From Streptomyces ardesiacus (lineage in GTDB: Bacteria; Actinomycetota; Actinomycetes; Streptomycetales; Streptomycetaceae), in contig NZ_BEWC01000003.1 in NCBI RefSeq assembly GCF_003112575.1, positions 416,674 to 480,673 of the forward strand: DNA of 64,000 nt. Reading direction: 5' to 3'. The notes under the pieces were generated by a model. That model was not told the origin of the DNA, ran no database searches, and worked only from the letters and a program-made list of their open reading frames with translations. A program made the translations under genes and the position numbers. Below are positions 1 to 7,590 of this stretch, in pieces; position 1 is the first letter of the stretch; each line of letters starts with the position of its first letter.

Positions 1-745
1 TGGTGCGGACCTGCGGCTTGTACGCGATCCAGATCATCACGAACGCCACCGCGACCGCGACGAAGATGCCCAGGAACGTCGCCAGCCAGCGCGGCAGGAA
101 CCCCCGCTGCACATACGTGCCCTCGACGCCGGTGGGATCCACCCCGGAGCGCCGTACCGCGAGCGTGTACGGGCGTTCCTCCTTCGCCCCGAACCAGATG
201 ATCCGCTTCGGCTTCAGCGTCGTCTCCACGAACGCCGCACGCCCCGGCTCGATCTGCACGTTCGACGGCCGGATCTCGTACGACAGATGGTCGCCCGTGT
301 CGCTGCCCGCGACCGACGCCGTCACCTTCGTGTTCCCCAGGTTGTCCACCGCCAGCCGCGGCCGGCCCCGGAAACGCCCCTTCACCGTCGGCGGCACCAA
401 CTCCGCCCGCACCTCGGTGAACGCCGTGATCGTGAGGTTCCCCTCCGGCACCGTCACCGCGTCCGGATGCTCCGTCGGCGTGATCCGCACCGCGTACGGA
501 TTCGGCCCCGCCACCGCGTCCGACGTACGCGGCGGAGCGAACGTCAGCTCCACGGTGCCGGTCGTGCCGGGATACAGGCGCAGCGTCTGCGGCTCCACCG
601 TCGTCCAGGGCGCGATGTCCCCGACGGGCTCGAAGCGGTACTCGTCCACCACGTCACCGGTGTTGCGCACCCGCAGCCGTACGCTCGTGGTGCTGCCGGG
701 GTCCACGGTCGCGGACGCGGGCTCCAGGGAAGTCCAAAGGCTCAT
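1..745 (-). CDS. Membrane-anchored Ig-like protein of the CIS locus (3' part outside window)
   Basis: The frame is open from an ATG at 745 to the window edge, giving the first 248 residues. Two tandem beta-sandwich (Ig/CARDB-like) modules fill roughly residues 8-215; they carry recurring elements such as VRNTGD and LYPGTTGTVEL. A single strong hydrophobic segment follows at about 222-244 (FLGIFVAVAVAFVMIWIAY), so the Ig part is probably on one side of the membrane and the missing C-terminus on the other. It starts 15 bp after the DUF4157 gene, in the same direction, so the two are probably co-transcribed with the coiled-coil gene. Similar proteins beside Streptomyces CIS genes are often labelled 'hydrolytic protein'; I see no catalytic motif in the visible part. 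The function is unknown. A link to CIS attachment or activity is inferred from position only. Confidence 0.75.
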   Translation of the reverse strand, partial: MSLWTSLEPASATVDPGSTTSVRLRVRNTGDVVDEYRFEPVGDIAPWTTVEPQTLRLYPGTTGTVELTFAPPRTSDAVAGPNPYAVRITPTEHPDAVTVPEGNLTITAFTEVRAELVPPTVKGRFRGRPRLAVDNLGNTKVTASVAGSDTGDHLSYEIRPSNVQIEPGRAAFVETTLKPKRIIWFGAKEERPYTLAVRRSGVDPTGVEGTYVQRGFLPRWLATFLGIFVAVAVAFVMIWIAYKPQVRT

Positions 746-760
746 CGGATCCGTACCGTT

Positions 761-1432
761 CTACTCCGTGTCGTCCGCGTGGTCCGTGGCCGCTGCCCGG
801 GCCTCGACGGACGGGGCGATCTTCCTGCCCGCCCCGAAGGCGGCGCCGTCGGCCTCCGCGGCCCGTTCGGAGCCCTGGCCCGGGTCGGTCACGGCGAGCC
901 CGGCACCGTTGTCGTTGCCCGTCTCGCGCACGCCCGCCAGGTTCTCCTTGACGTGTCCCAGCTCGTGGCCGATGACGTCCTTGCGGCCGGCCGCCTGCGG
1001 GCCGAGGAAGACGTGGGTGCCGACCGTCATCGCCTGGGCGCCCAGGGCCGCGGTGGCGCGCTGGGCCACCGGGTTGTCGTGGACGCGGGTGGGGGAGAGG
1101 TCGGTCTGGTAGAACGACTCCGCCTCGGAGCGGATGGACCCTCCGAGCGGGCTGCTCGGCGTGGCCATGGCCTCGTTGAGGAGCTGGACCTGGCCCTGCG
1201 GGCTCTTGTCGTCGAACCCGTCGTGTCCGCAGCCCGCGCCGTGCTGGTGCGTCTCCTGGCCGATGAGCCGCTGCACGGCGTGGTTGCCGACGGAACGCTG
1301 GAGCGCCATGACCGCCGCCGGGGTCATCGGAGCGCCGCTCACCCCGGTGGTGGGCGCGGTCGCGGGCCGGTGCGGAGGCCGACCACCCCGCACGGCCTTC
1401 TGCTCGGTGGCTTCCTCGTGCGCGCGCACCAT
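761..1432 (-). CDS. DUF4157 (eCIS core domain) metallopeptidase-like protein, candidate cargo
   Basis: This 223-residue protein has the DUF4157 signature of many eCIS-associated proteins: YQTDLSPTRVHDN, then a GAQAMTVGTHVFLG stretch, then IGHELGHVKEN. The last is an HExxH-type zinc motif, with H156, E157 and H160. Upstream is a short conserved block, LQRSVGNHAVQRLIG, at residues 44-58, and a His/Gly-rich linker. I chose the ATG at 1432 because AAGGGAG sits just before it; an in-frame start at 1510 would add 26 residues without a good ribosome-binding site. It is the middle gene of three on the minus strand, divergent from the sheath gene. DUF4157 is widely used as a marker of proteins loaded into or associated with eCIS particles. 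Proteolytic activity and cargo status are inferences. Confidence 0.85.
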   Translation of the reverse strand: MVRAHEEATEQKAVRGGRPPHRPATAPTTGVSGAPMTPAAVMALQRSVGNHAVQRLIGQETHQHGAGCGHDGFDDKSPQGQVQLLNEAMATPSSPLGGSIRSEAESFYQTDLSPTRVHDNPVAQRATAALGAQAMTVGTHVFLGPQAAGRKDVIGHELGHVKENLAGVRETGNDNGAGLAVTDPGQGSERAAEADGAAFGAGRKIAPSVEARAAATDHADDTE

Positions 1433-1558
1433 GGCTCCCTTCGACACGAACGTGTGGCCACCACCAGCCCTACCGGAGGGCACCCGCTCCCGACAGGTCC
1501 CCGAGGGCAACGCCGGGGGCAGGGCACCGCAGTTGACCCCGTCCCCGGCGGTGGGGAC

Positions 1559-4456
1559 TCAGAGCGAGGAGAGCGCCTTGGCTATCGCCTCTTCCCATTC
1601 GGTCTGCTGGTCGGGGTCGTTGAGCGACGCCTCCCACTCCGGCTCCGTCTGGTTGTGGTGGTCCGGGCCGCACTTGAGGGTCTTGAGGAAGTCGCGGGCC
1701 TTGCGCCGGATGTCGTCGGGGACGTTCTCACTCGCGGGAACGGCCGGTCCGGCCGCCTGCGCGTAGATCTCCTGCGCGTTGAGCTGCCGCTTCCCCTGCT
1801 TGATGGCGTGCGTCACCATGACCGCCTCCTTCCACGCGTCGCTCCTTCTGCCCCGTCCGTCCTCGTCCAGCCTGGGCTTCTCGGACGCCGGTGTTCCTTC
1901 CTGGGGCGTAGTGGTCCGGGCGTGCTTCTGGTAGTCGCGCACCGAGTTGTAGCGCTTGTTCGCCTTCTTCACGCCCTTCTTGGCCGCGAGGCCGCCCAGG
2001 CCCAGCGCCGTGCCGGCGGCCATCACGCCGGGCACGATGCCACCGGAGACCGCTCCTGTCGCGGCCGCGATCGCCACGGCACCGGCTGCGGTCCGCGCGA
2101 CGTTGCCGCCCAGGGCGAGGGACCGGTGCGTGAGTTTCCTCTTCTTCTTCTCCACCGCGTAGTCCCGTCCGGCGGCCAGATGCTCCAGCAGCTCCTTCCT
2201 GAGGCCGTCGATGCGGGTGCGCTCGTTCTCGACGGCCTGCAGGGCCTCCGCCTCCTCGCCGGGCCGGGCGGCCGCCAGCCTCACCGAGGTCCCGGCCAGT
2301 GCGGTGTTGGCCGCCCCCAGTTCGTTCAGGACGTCTTGGAGTTTCCGGCCGCGCTGGGCGACTTCACCCTTGAAGTGCTCCTTGAGCTCGTTGCGCTGGG
2401 CACGGGTGTTCTTCAGGGCCCTCACTTCGCGGCCGGCGGTCAGGGTGGAGAACGCGACGGTGAGGGCGCCGCTGGCGTCGCCGAGTTCCGCCACCCCGGA
2501 CGCGCCCTTGGCGGTCCTGATGAGGTTGTCGCTGATCTTCACGCCGTCGTTGACGGTCATGAGGGTGTTCGTCGTCCCGGCGAGGGGCTTGGTGTTCACG
2601 TTCTTCCGGTGCCCGTGGGACGCCGGGCCCTTTTCGTGGCGCTTTCCGACCGAGTCCTTGTACGTCACCACGTCGTTGAAGGCGCCGGTGAAGTCGCTCG
2701 CCAGGTTGATCGGGTTCTCGACGTCCTGCTGGATGGTGGTGTTGCGCGCCGTCCCGGTGTCCCCGAGCTTCGTCGCCTCCGCCCGATGCGTTCCGCTGTA
2801 CGGCGAGCTGAGGCGGAGCGCCACCGTGTCGGGCTGGTCGATCCACGGCTTGGCCTTGGCGGCGCCCTTCTTGATCGCGCCCCCGACACGCTTGCCCAGG
2901 GACTGGCCCGCCTTGTCGGTGCTCGCCGCTTCCGTCCCGTTCTTCTTCGCGGCTTCCGCCGCGGCCTCCTCCTTCGCCTTCTTCTCCGCCTCCTCCTTCG
3001 CCTTCTTCTCCGCCTCCTGGGCCTTCTTCGCCGCGCTCATCGCGTCCGACGCCGTGGTCTGGGCCGCCCTCTGGTCCTGCTGCCGCTGCCCCGCGGCCGC
3101 CGCCCTGTTCTGTGCCGCGGTCGCGTCCTGCGCGTGTTTCTGCTCCTCGGCGCGGGCCTGGGACACCTGCCGCCGCCGCTCCTGCGCGGTGTTCTCGTGC
3201 CGCTGGGCGTTGGCCTGGGCCTGGGCCGCCTGCTCCATCGCCTTGTCGGCGGCCTCCTTGTGCTTTTCCGCCTCGCGCTCGGCCTTGCCGCGCTCCTGCG
3301 CCGCCTCGTCGGCCTCCCTGTCCCGCAGCGCCGCCAGCTCCCGGGCCTTCTTCGCCTGCTCCTCCGCCGTGCTCCGAACTTCGGCACACTCGGCCGCTTC
3401 GCCCTCGGCCTCCTTCTTCGAGGCGTCGGCGTCGCCGGCCTCCCCCTTGCGCAGAGCGGCGTCCTTCTGGGCCGCCCCCGCCTGCCTCAGCGCGGCCTCT
3501 GCCGCGGCGGCCCACTGCTTCACCCTCTCGGCGATCTCGGCCTCCGCCTCGGCCTCCACCTCGGCCTTGGCCGCCTTCTGCAGCGCCTGGTCCTGGGCCT
3601 CCGCCCTCGTCCGCGCCTCGGCCTCGGCGGCCTTCTGCTTCTCCCCGGCCTCCTTGGCCTCCTTCTGGAGCCGCTTCACCCGTTCCTCGGCGGCCTTCTG
3701 CTTCTCCCTGGCCTCGTCGGCCAGCTTCTGGAAGCGCGCCGCCCTGTCCTCGGCGTCCTTCCGCTCCTTCTCGGCCTTCTCGGCCCTCTCCGTGTACATC
3801 CGCTCGTCGTCACGGGCCTTCTCGGCCTCCTGGCGTTTCCCCCGCTCGGTCCCCCGGAACCCGCTCGCCCTGGCCTCGGCCGCCCGCTGCTCCCCGGTCT
3901 TCCTGCGGGCCGCCCCGGTGTGCAGGTCCGCGTCTGCGCGCGACTTCTCCCCGTCCCGCTCGGCGGCCTCCGCCTCCGTCGTGAGCCGGTGCGCCCTGCC
4001 CCGGGCCTCCGCCGCCTTCTTGTGCGCCTCGACGGCTTCCCCGGACGCGTTCCACACCTCGGTCTCGGCGGCCGCCCGGCCCAGCGACGCTTCCGTGACC
4101 TTCGCCTTCTGGGCGGCCACCTCGTCCACGGCCGCCTGCTGCTCGGCCGCCGTGTCCGCGCCCCCGCCGGACTCACGGGCCGGCCGCTCGGTCTCCGTCA
4201 CCGGCGTGATCTGCAGGTCGTCCACCGGCGCCGCGGTCGCCCGCGCCACCACCGCGCCCGGGGGGAGCTGCGCCGTGCCGCCCGCGCGCTGGATCGCCGT
4301 ACCGGCCCCCCGCCGGATCGCCGTGGCGACGGCCCGGTTCCCCGCCGCGGCCTGCAGCGAGGCCAACGGCGGTCGCGGACGGCCCTGCGGACGGGTGCGG
4401 GCCGGGGGCTCCCCGGCCACGCGGTGCCCCGGCGTCTGGTTCAAGCGGTCCGACAC
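1559..4456 (-). CDS. Large Ala/Glu/Lys-rich coiled-coil protein of the CIS locus, candidate effector
   Basis: 965 residues from a GTG with the RBS AGGAAGGG 6-7 nt upstream. Residues 34-49 hold an LQxxxGNxAVxxxI block like the one in the neighbouring DUF4157 protein. Residues ~110-510 are an almost uninterrupted heptad-type coiled coil rich in A, E, K and R. A mixed globular region follows (~510-770). Residues ~780-820 are a Gly/Ala-rich hydrophobic stretch (e.g. AAATGAVSGGIVPGVMAAGT) that could insert into membranes. The C-terminal ~130 residues are basic, then acidic. No enzyme motif is seen. First gene of the minus-strand accessory group, divergent from the sheath. A coiled coil plus a hydrophobic hairpin is compatible with a pore-forming or membrane-tethered effector, or with a scaffold; the sequence does not decide. 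Confidence 0.8.
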   Translation of the reverse strand: MSDRLNQTPGHRVAGEPPARTRPQGRPRPPLASLQAAAGNRAVATAIRRGAGTAIQRAGGTAQLPPGAVVARATAAPVDDLQITPVTETERPARESGGGADTAAEQQAAVDEVAAQKAKVTEASLGRAAAETEVWNASGEAVEAHKKAAEARGRAHRLTTEAEAAERDGEKSRADADLHTGAARRKTGEQRAAEARASGFRGTERGKRQEAEKARDDERMYTERAEKAEKERKDAEDRAARFQKLADEAREKQKAAEERVKRLQKEAKEAGEKQKAAEAEARTRAEAQDQALQKAAKAEVEAEAEAEIAERVKQWAAAAEAALRQAGAAQKDAALRKGEAGDADASKKEAEGEAAECAEVRSTAEEQAKKARELAALRDREADEAAQERGKAEREAEKHKEAADKAMEQAAQAQANAQRHENTAQERRRQVSQARAEEQKHAQDATAAQNRAAAAGQRQQDQRAAQTTASDAMSAAKKAQEAEKKAKEEAEKKAKEEAAAEAAKKNGTEAASTDKAGQSLGKRVGGAIKKGAAKAKPWIDQPDTVALRLSSPYSGTHRAEATKLGDTGTARNTTIQQDVENPINLASDFTGAFNDVVTYKDSVGKRHEKGPASHGHRKNVNTKPLAGTTNTLMTVNDGVKISDNLIRTAKGASGVAELGDASGALTVAFSTLTAGREVRALKNTRAQRNELKEHFKGEVAQRGRKLQDVLNELGAANTALAGTSVRLAAARPGEEAEALQAVENERTRIDGLRKELLEHLAAGRDYAVEKKKRKLTHRSLALGGNVARTAAGAVAIAAATGAVSGGIVPGVMAAGTALGLGGLAAKKGVKKANKRYNSVRDYQKHARTTTPQEGTPASEKPRLDEDGRGRRSDAWKEAVMVTHAIKQGKRQLNAQEIYAQAAGPAVPASENVPDDIRRKARDFLKTLKCGPDHHNQTEPEWEASLNDPDQQTEWEEAIAKALSSL

Positions 4457-4787
4457 GGACGTTCCCTTCCTGACACCACGTCACCGTCGCCGCCCGCACC
4501 GGGCGGCGCCCCGGCGCGGCAGGGCGGCGCGCCCCGGTAACGGGGCTCGATCGCAAGATGACATCCTGGCGAACTGGCAGTCGACACAAGATGTTGAATC
4601 AGAAACGCCGGGCGACCGCCAGGGGTCTTGGAGGGGAAGGACCGGGAAGGGCCGGGAGTCTGCCCCTACGGGCACGACCAGGGGCAATGACCGTGCCCCC
4701 GCTCCGGCACCGAAGGACGTTTCGGCCGCGGCAACGCGCGCGTGAGTCTGAGGGGCGTCCTGTCTCGTACCCCGAGGAGAGCAGAGC
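4457..4787. promoter_or_regulatory. Divergent promoter region between CIS accessory and structural genes
   Basis: 331 bp without a convincing gene separate the minus-strand accessory group from the sheath gene. Both transcripts must start here unless there is read-through. Part of it (around 4575-4600, near ttgaatcagaaacgccggg) is less GC-rich than the surroundings, as expected near a promoter, but I cannot identify a clear -35/-10 pair. The sheath RBS is the GAGGAGAG just before 4788. Confidence 0.45.
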
Positions 4788-6395
4788 ATGCCGTCCTACC
4801 TGTCGCCCGGCGTCTACGTCGAGGAGGTGGCCAGCGGCTCGCGCCCGATCGAGGGAGTGGGCACGTCGGTGGCGGCCTTCGTCGGTCTCGCCCCGACCGG
4901 CCCGCTGAACGAGCCCACCCTGGTGACCAACTGGACGCAGTACGTCGCGGCCTTCGGTGACTTCACCGGCGGGTACTACCTCGCGCACTCCGTCTACGGG
5001 TTCTTCAACAACGGCGGTTCCGCCGCCTACGTCGTCCGCGTCGGCGGCTCCGCCGAGGACGCCGGCGTCGGCGACGCCGCGGCCGGCACCGGCGCCCCCG
5101 CCGCCGTCACCGGCGGCATGACCAAGGCCGCGCTGCCCGCCGCCGAGCCCAAGCAGCTCGGTACGTTCTCCGTGACGGCCACCGCCGCAGGCCAGAGCGG
5201 CCCGCTGACCGTCGAGGTCGCCGACCCCGAGGGCGAGGGCCCCGCCGAGCGGTTCAAGCTGATCGTCAAGGACGGCGACAAGCCGGTCGAGACCTTCGAC
5301 GTGAGCGCCAAGAAGGGCAACCGCTCCTACGTCGTCACCCAGGTCAAGGAGCGCTCCAAGCTCATCACCGTGACCGAGGCCGCGCCCGCCGCGCAGCTGG
5401 TCCGTCCGGAGAACCAGACCCTGACGCTGCCCGCGCCGCCGTCCGCCGCCCCCGCCGTCCCGGCCGGGCAGGGCGAGATCGCGCAGCCCGGTCCGACCGA
5501 GTACATCGGCGACTCCGCGGACCGCACCGGCTTCGGCGGCCTCGAGGCGATCGACGAGATCTCCATGGTCGCGGTGCCCGACCTGATGGCCGCCTACCAG
5601 CGCGGCGCGATCGACCTGGAGGCCGTCAAGGCCGTCCAGCTCGGCCTCATAGCCCACTGCGAGCTGATGGGCGACCGCGTCGCCATCATCGACCCGCCGC
5701 CCAGCCAGAACGCCCGTCAGATCCGCGTCTGGCGCCAGGAGACGGCCGGCTACGACTCCAAGTACGCCGCCCTGTACTACCCCTGGATCAAGTCGTTCGA
5801 CCCGGCCACCGGCCAGTCCCGCCTGGTCCCGCCGAGCGGCCACGTCGCCGGCATCTGGGCGCGCAACGACTCCGAGCGCGGCGTGCACAAGGCCCCCGCC
5901 AACGAGGTCGTCCGCGGCGCCGTCGACCTGGAGCTGCAGATCACCCGCGGCGAGCAGGACCTGCTCAACCCGATCGGCGTCAACTGCATCCGCTCCTTCC
6001 CCGGCCGCGGCATCCGCGTCTGGGGTGCCCGCACCCTCTCCTCCGACCCGGCGTGGCGCTACCTGAACATCCGCCGGTACTTCAACTACCTGGAGGAGTC
6101 GATCCTGATCGGCACCCAGTGGGTGGTGTTCGAGCCGAACGACCACAACCTCTGGGCCCGCATCCGCCGCAACATCTCCGCGTTCCTGGTCAACGAGTGG
6201 CGCAGCGGCGCCCTGTTCGGCCAGAGCGCGTCCGAGGCCTACTACGTCAAGTGCGACGAGGAGACCAACCCGCCGGAGTCGGTGGACCTCGGCCGGGTCG
6301 TGTGCGAGATCGGCATCGCGCCGGTCAAGCCCGCCGAGTTCGTGATCTTCCGGCTGGCCCAGTTCTCCAGCGGCGGCGGGGAGCTGGAGGAGTAG
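4788..6395 (+). CDS. cis2: Contractile sheath protein (Cis2)
   Basis: 535 residues beginning SPGVYVEEV, the hallmark N-terminus of phage/eCIS tail sheath proteins, followed by GVGTSVAAFVGLAPTGP and FFNNGGSAAYVVRV. The conserved C-terminal half includes GIWARNDSERGVHKAPAN, NPIGVNCIRSFPGRG and RRYFNYLEESI, the region that forms the handshake contacts between subunits in this family. Residues ~80-230 (Ala/Gly/Pro-rich with a small beta domain) correspond to the variable surface insertion. The sheath polymerises around the inner tube in an extended state and contracts to drive it out. First gene of the structural operon, 57 bp before the tube gene. In Streptomyces such particles act in the cytoplasm or on the producer's own membrane. 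Confidence 0.97.
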   Translation: MPSYLSPGVYVEEVASGSRPIEGVGTSVAAFVGLAPTGPLNEPTLVTNWTQYVAAFGDFTGGYYLAHSVYGFFNNGGSAAYVVRVGGSAEDAGVGDAAAGTGAPAAVTGGMTKAALPAAEPKQLGTFSVTATAAGQSGPLTVEVADPEGEGPAERFKLIVKDGDKPVETFDVSAKKGNRSYVVTQVKERSKLITVTEAAPAAQLVRPENQTLTLPAPPSAAPAVPAGQGEIAQPGPTEYIGDSADRTGFGGLEAIDEISMVAVPDLMAAYQRGAIDLEAVKAVQLGLIAHCELMGDRVAIIDPPPSQNARQIRVWRQETAGYDSKYAALYYPWIKSFDPATGQSRLVPPSGHVAGIWARNDSERGVHKAPANEVVRGAVDLELQITRGEQDLLNPIGVNCIRSFPGRGIRVWGARTLSSDPAWRYLNIRRYFNYLEESILIGTQWVVFEPNDHNLWARIRRNISAFLVNEWRSGALFGQSASEAYYVKCDEETNPPESVDLGRVVCEIGIAPVKPAEFVIFRLAQFSSGGGELEE

Positions 6396-6452
6396 CGAGC
6401 GCCGCTCCGCCCCGTACGCCATCGTCAAGAGCCTCAGAAGGACTGAGAACAC

Positions 6453-6899
6453 ATGAGTCTGAACCCCGGTGACTCCCTTACTTCACACAATTTCGGTCTC
6501 CAGATCGACGGCGTGATGATCGAGTACCTCTCCGAGGTCAACGGCATCACCCTCGAGCAGGACGTCATCAAGTACCCGCAGAACAACGGCGCGACCGGCA
6601 AGCTCGAGATCGCCGTGATGCCGGGTTCGGCGAAGGACGGCTCCTGCACCGTCGTCCGCGGTATGACCCAGTCGTCCGCGTTCACGCAGTGGATCAACGA
6701 CTCGCTCGAGGGCCGCATGTCCTCCGCCCGCAAGAACGCCTCGATCATCGTGATGGACTACGAGGACAACCCGGTCAAGCGGTACAACCTGCGCAACGCC
6801 TGGTGCAGCAAGCTCGACATGAGCCCGGTGAAGGCCGGTGAGGCCTCCGCGCTGACCGAGACCGTCACCATCGTGTTCGAAGAACTGGTCATCGAGTAA
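6453..6899 (+). CDS. cis1a: Inner tube protein (Cis1, Hcp/gp19-like)
   Basis: 148 residues of the phage tail tube fold. Features are the beta-rich start NFGLQIDGVMIEYLSEVNG, then KLEIAVMPGSAKDG, a short helix (FTQWINDSLEG), and the closing strands DYEDNPVKRYNLRNAW and TVTIVFEELVIE. The subunit stacks as hexameric rings inside the sheath. The RBS AGAAGGA precedes the ATG. The stop codon TAA shares its last A with the ATG of the next gene, so translation is probably coupled. Length and motif order match eCIS and T4-like tubes well. Confidence 0.95.
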   Translation: MSLNPGDSLTSHNFGLQIDGVMIEYLSEVNGITLEQDVIKYPQNNGATGKLEIAVMPGSAKDGSCTVVRGMTQSSAFTQWINDSLEGRMSSARKNASIIVMDYEDNPVKRYNLRNAWCSKLDMSPVKAGEASALTETVTIVFEELVIE

Positions 6900-7432
6900 T
6901 GCGGCGTATGGCTGCCAAGGCACCCGCCGCGGCACCCCAGGCCGCGGCGGCGGGAGCGGACTTCCCCCGTTCGGCTCCCGCCGCCGCGCCGGCGGAGTCA
7001 CCGGCCGGTCCGCCGGCCGGTGCTCCCGCCGGGCCGCCCGTCGACACGGCGCCCCGGCAGGAACTGCGGACCGAGTTCCCCTTCGAGCTGCCGCGCGGGT
7101 ACGTCGACGACTCCGGCACGGTGCACCGGGACGGCGTGATGCGCCTGTCGACGGCCCGGGACGAGCTGATCCCGCTGCGCGACGTGCGGGTGCAGGAGAA
7201 CCCGGCGTACCTGTCGGTGGTGCTGCTCGGCCGGGTCATCACCCGGCTGGGCACGCTGCCGTCGGTGCACGACGGCATCGTGGAGAACATGTTCGCCTCC
7301 GACCTGGCGTTCCTCCAGGACTTCTACCGCCAGATCAACGCGGAGGGGCACACCCGCGCGGCCGTCGCCTGCCCGCACTGCTCGGAGGCCTTCGAGGTGG
7401 AACTCGGCGGGAGCCGCCTGGGGGAATCGTGA
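6899..7432 (+). CDS. Tail assembly chaperone-like protein with C-terminal zinc knuckle
   Basis: 177 residues (174 if ATG 6908 is used). The first ~55 are an Ala/Pro-rich disordered tail. Residues ~60-150 follow the pattern of Mu gp41-type tail assembly chaperones: FELPRGYVDDSGTVHRD, then MRLSTARDEL, and a helical part ending MFASDLAFLQDFYRQIN. The end carries a half zinc finger, CPHCSEAF. The ATG at 6899 overlaps the tube stop by one base. Its own stop overlaps the next GTG (GTGA). Position directly after the tube gene is where contractile phages encode the chaperone that keeps tube or tape-measure subunits soluble during assembly. The function is inferred from position and the general pattern. 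Confidence 0.7.
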   Translation: MRRMAAKAPAAAPQAAAAGADFPRSAPAAAPAESPAGPPAGAPAGPPVDTAPRQELRTEFPFELPRGYVDDSGTVHRDGVMRLSTARDELIPLRDVRVQENPAYLSVVLLGRVITRLGTLPSVHDGIVENMFASDLAFLQDFYRQINAEGHTRAAVACPHCSEAFEVELGGSRLGES

Positions 7433-7587
7433 CGTACGCGACCGACCGGCTGCACGAGGAGATCGCGTACGTCGCCTACCACTTCCACTGGAGCCTGGAG
7501 GCGATCCTGGACCTGGAACACCAGGACCGCCGCCGGTACACGGACCAGATCGCGTCCCTCGTGACGCGTGGCACGGCGGAGGGCTGA
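7429..7587 (+). CDS. Small DUF6760-like CIS protein
   Basis: 52 residues from a GTG that overlaps the preceding stop as GTGA, so translation is very likely coupled. The sequence is compact, helical and rich in aromatic and acidic residues (LHEEIAYVAYHFHW, then AILDLEHQDRRRYTDQI). I recognise this as the short conserved protein often annotated DUF6760 beside Streptomyces CIS genes. It follows the chaperone-like gene in the way that the second partner of a two-part tail assembly chaperone follows the first in phages, although here it is a separate overlapping gene rather than a frameshift product. No biochemical role is known to me. The next gene starts 3 bp later. Confidence 0.75.
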   Translation: MTYATDRLHEEIAYVAYHFHWSLEAILDLEHQDRRRYTDQIASLVTRGTAEG

Positions 7588-7590
7588 TCG

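Noticed and set aside
287..4540. Plus-strand open frame of ~1417 codons opposite the Ig/DUF4157/coiled-coil genes
   Set aside because: Arg/Leu/Gly-rich shadow of the GC-biased minus-strand genes; no family resemblance, crosses two real gene boundaries.
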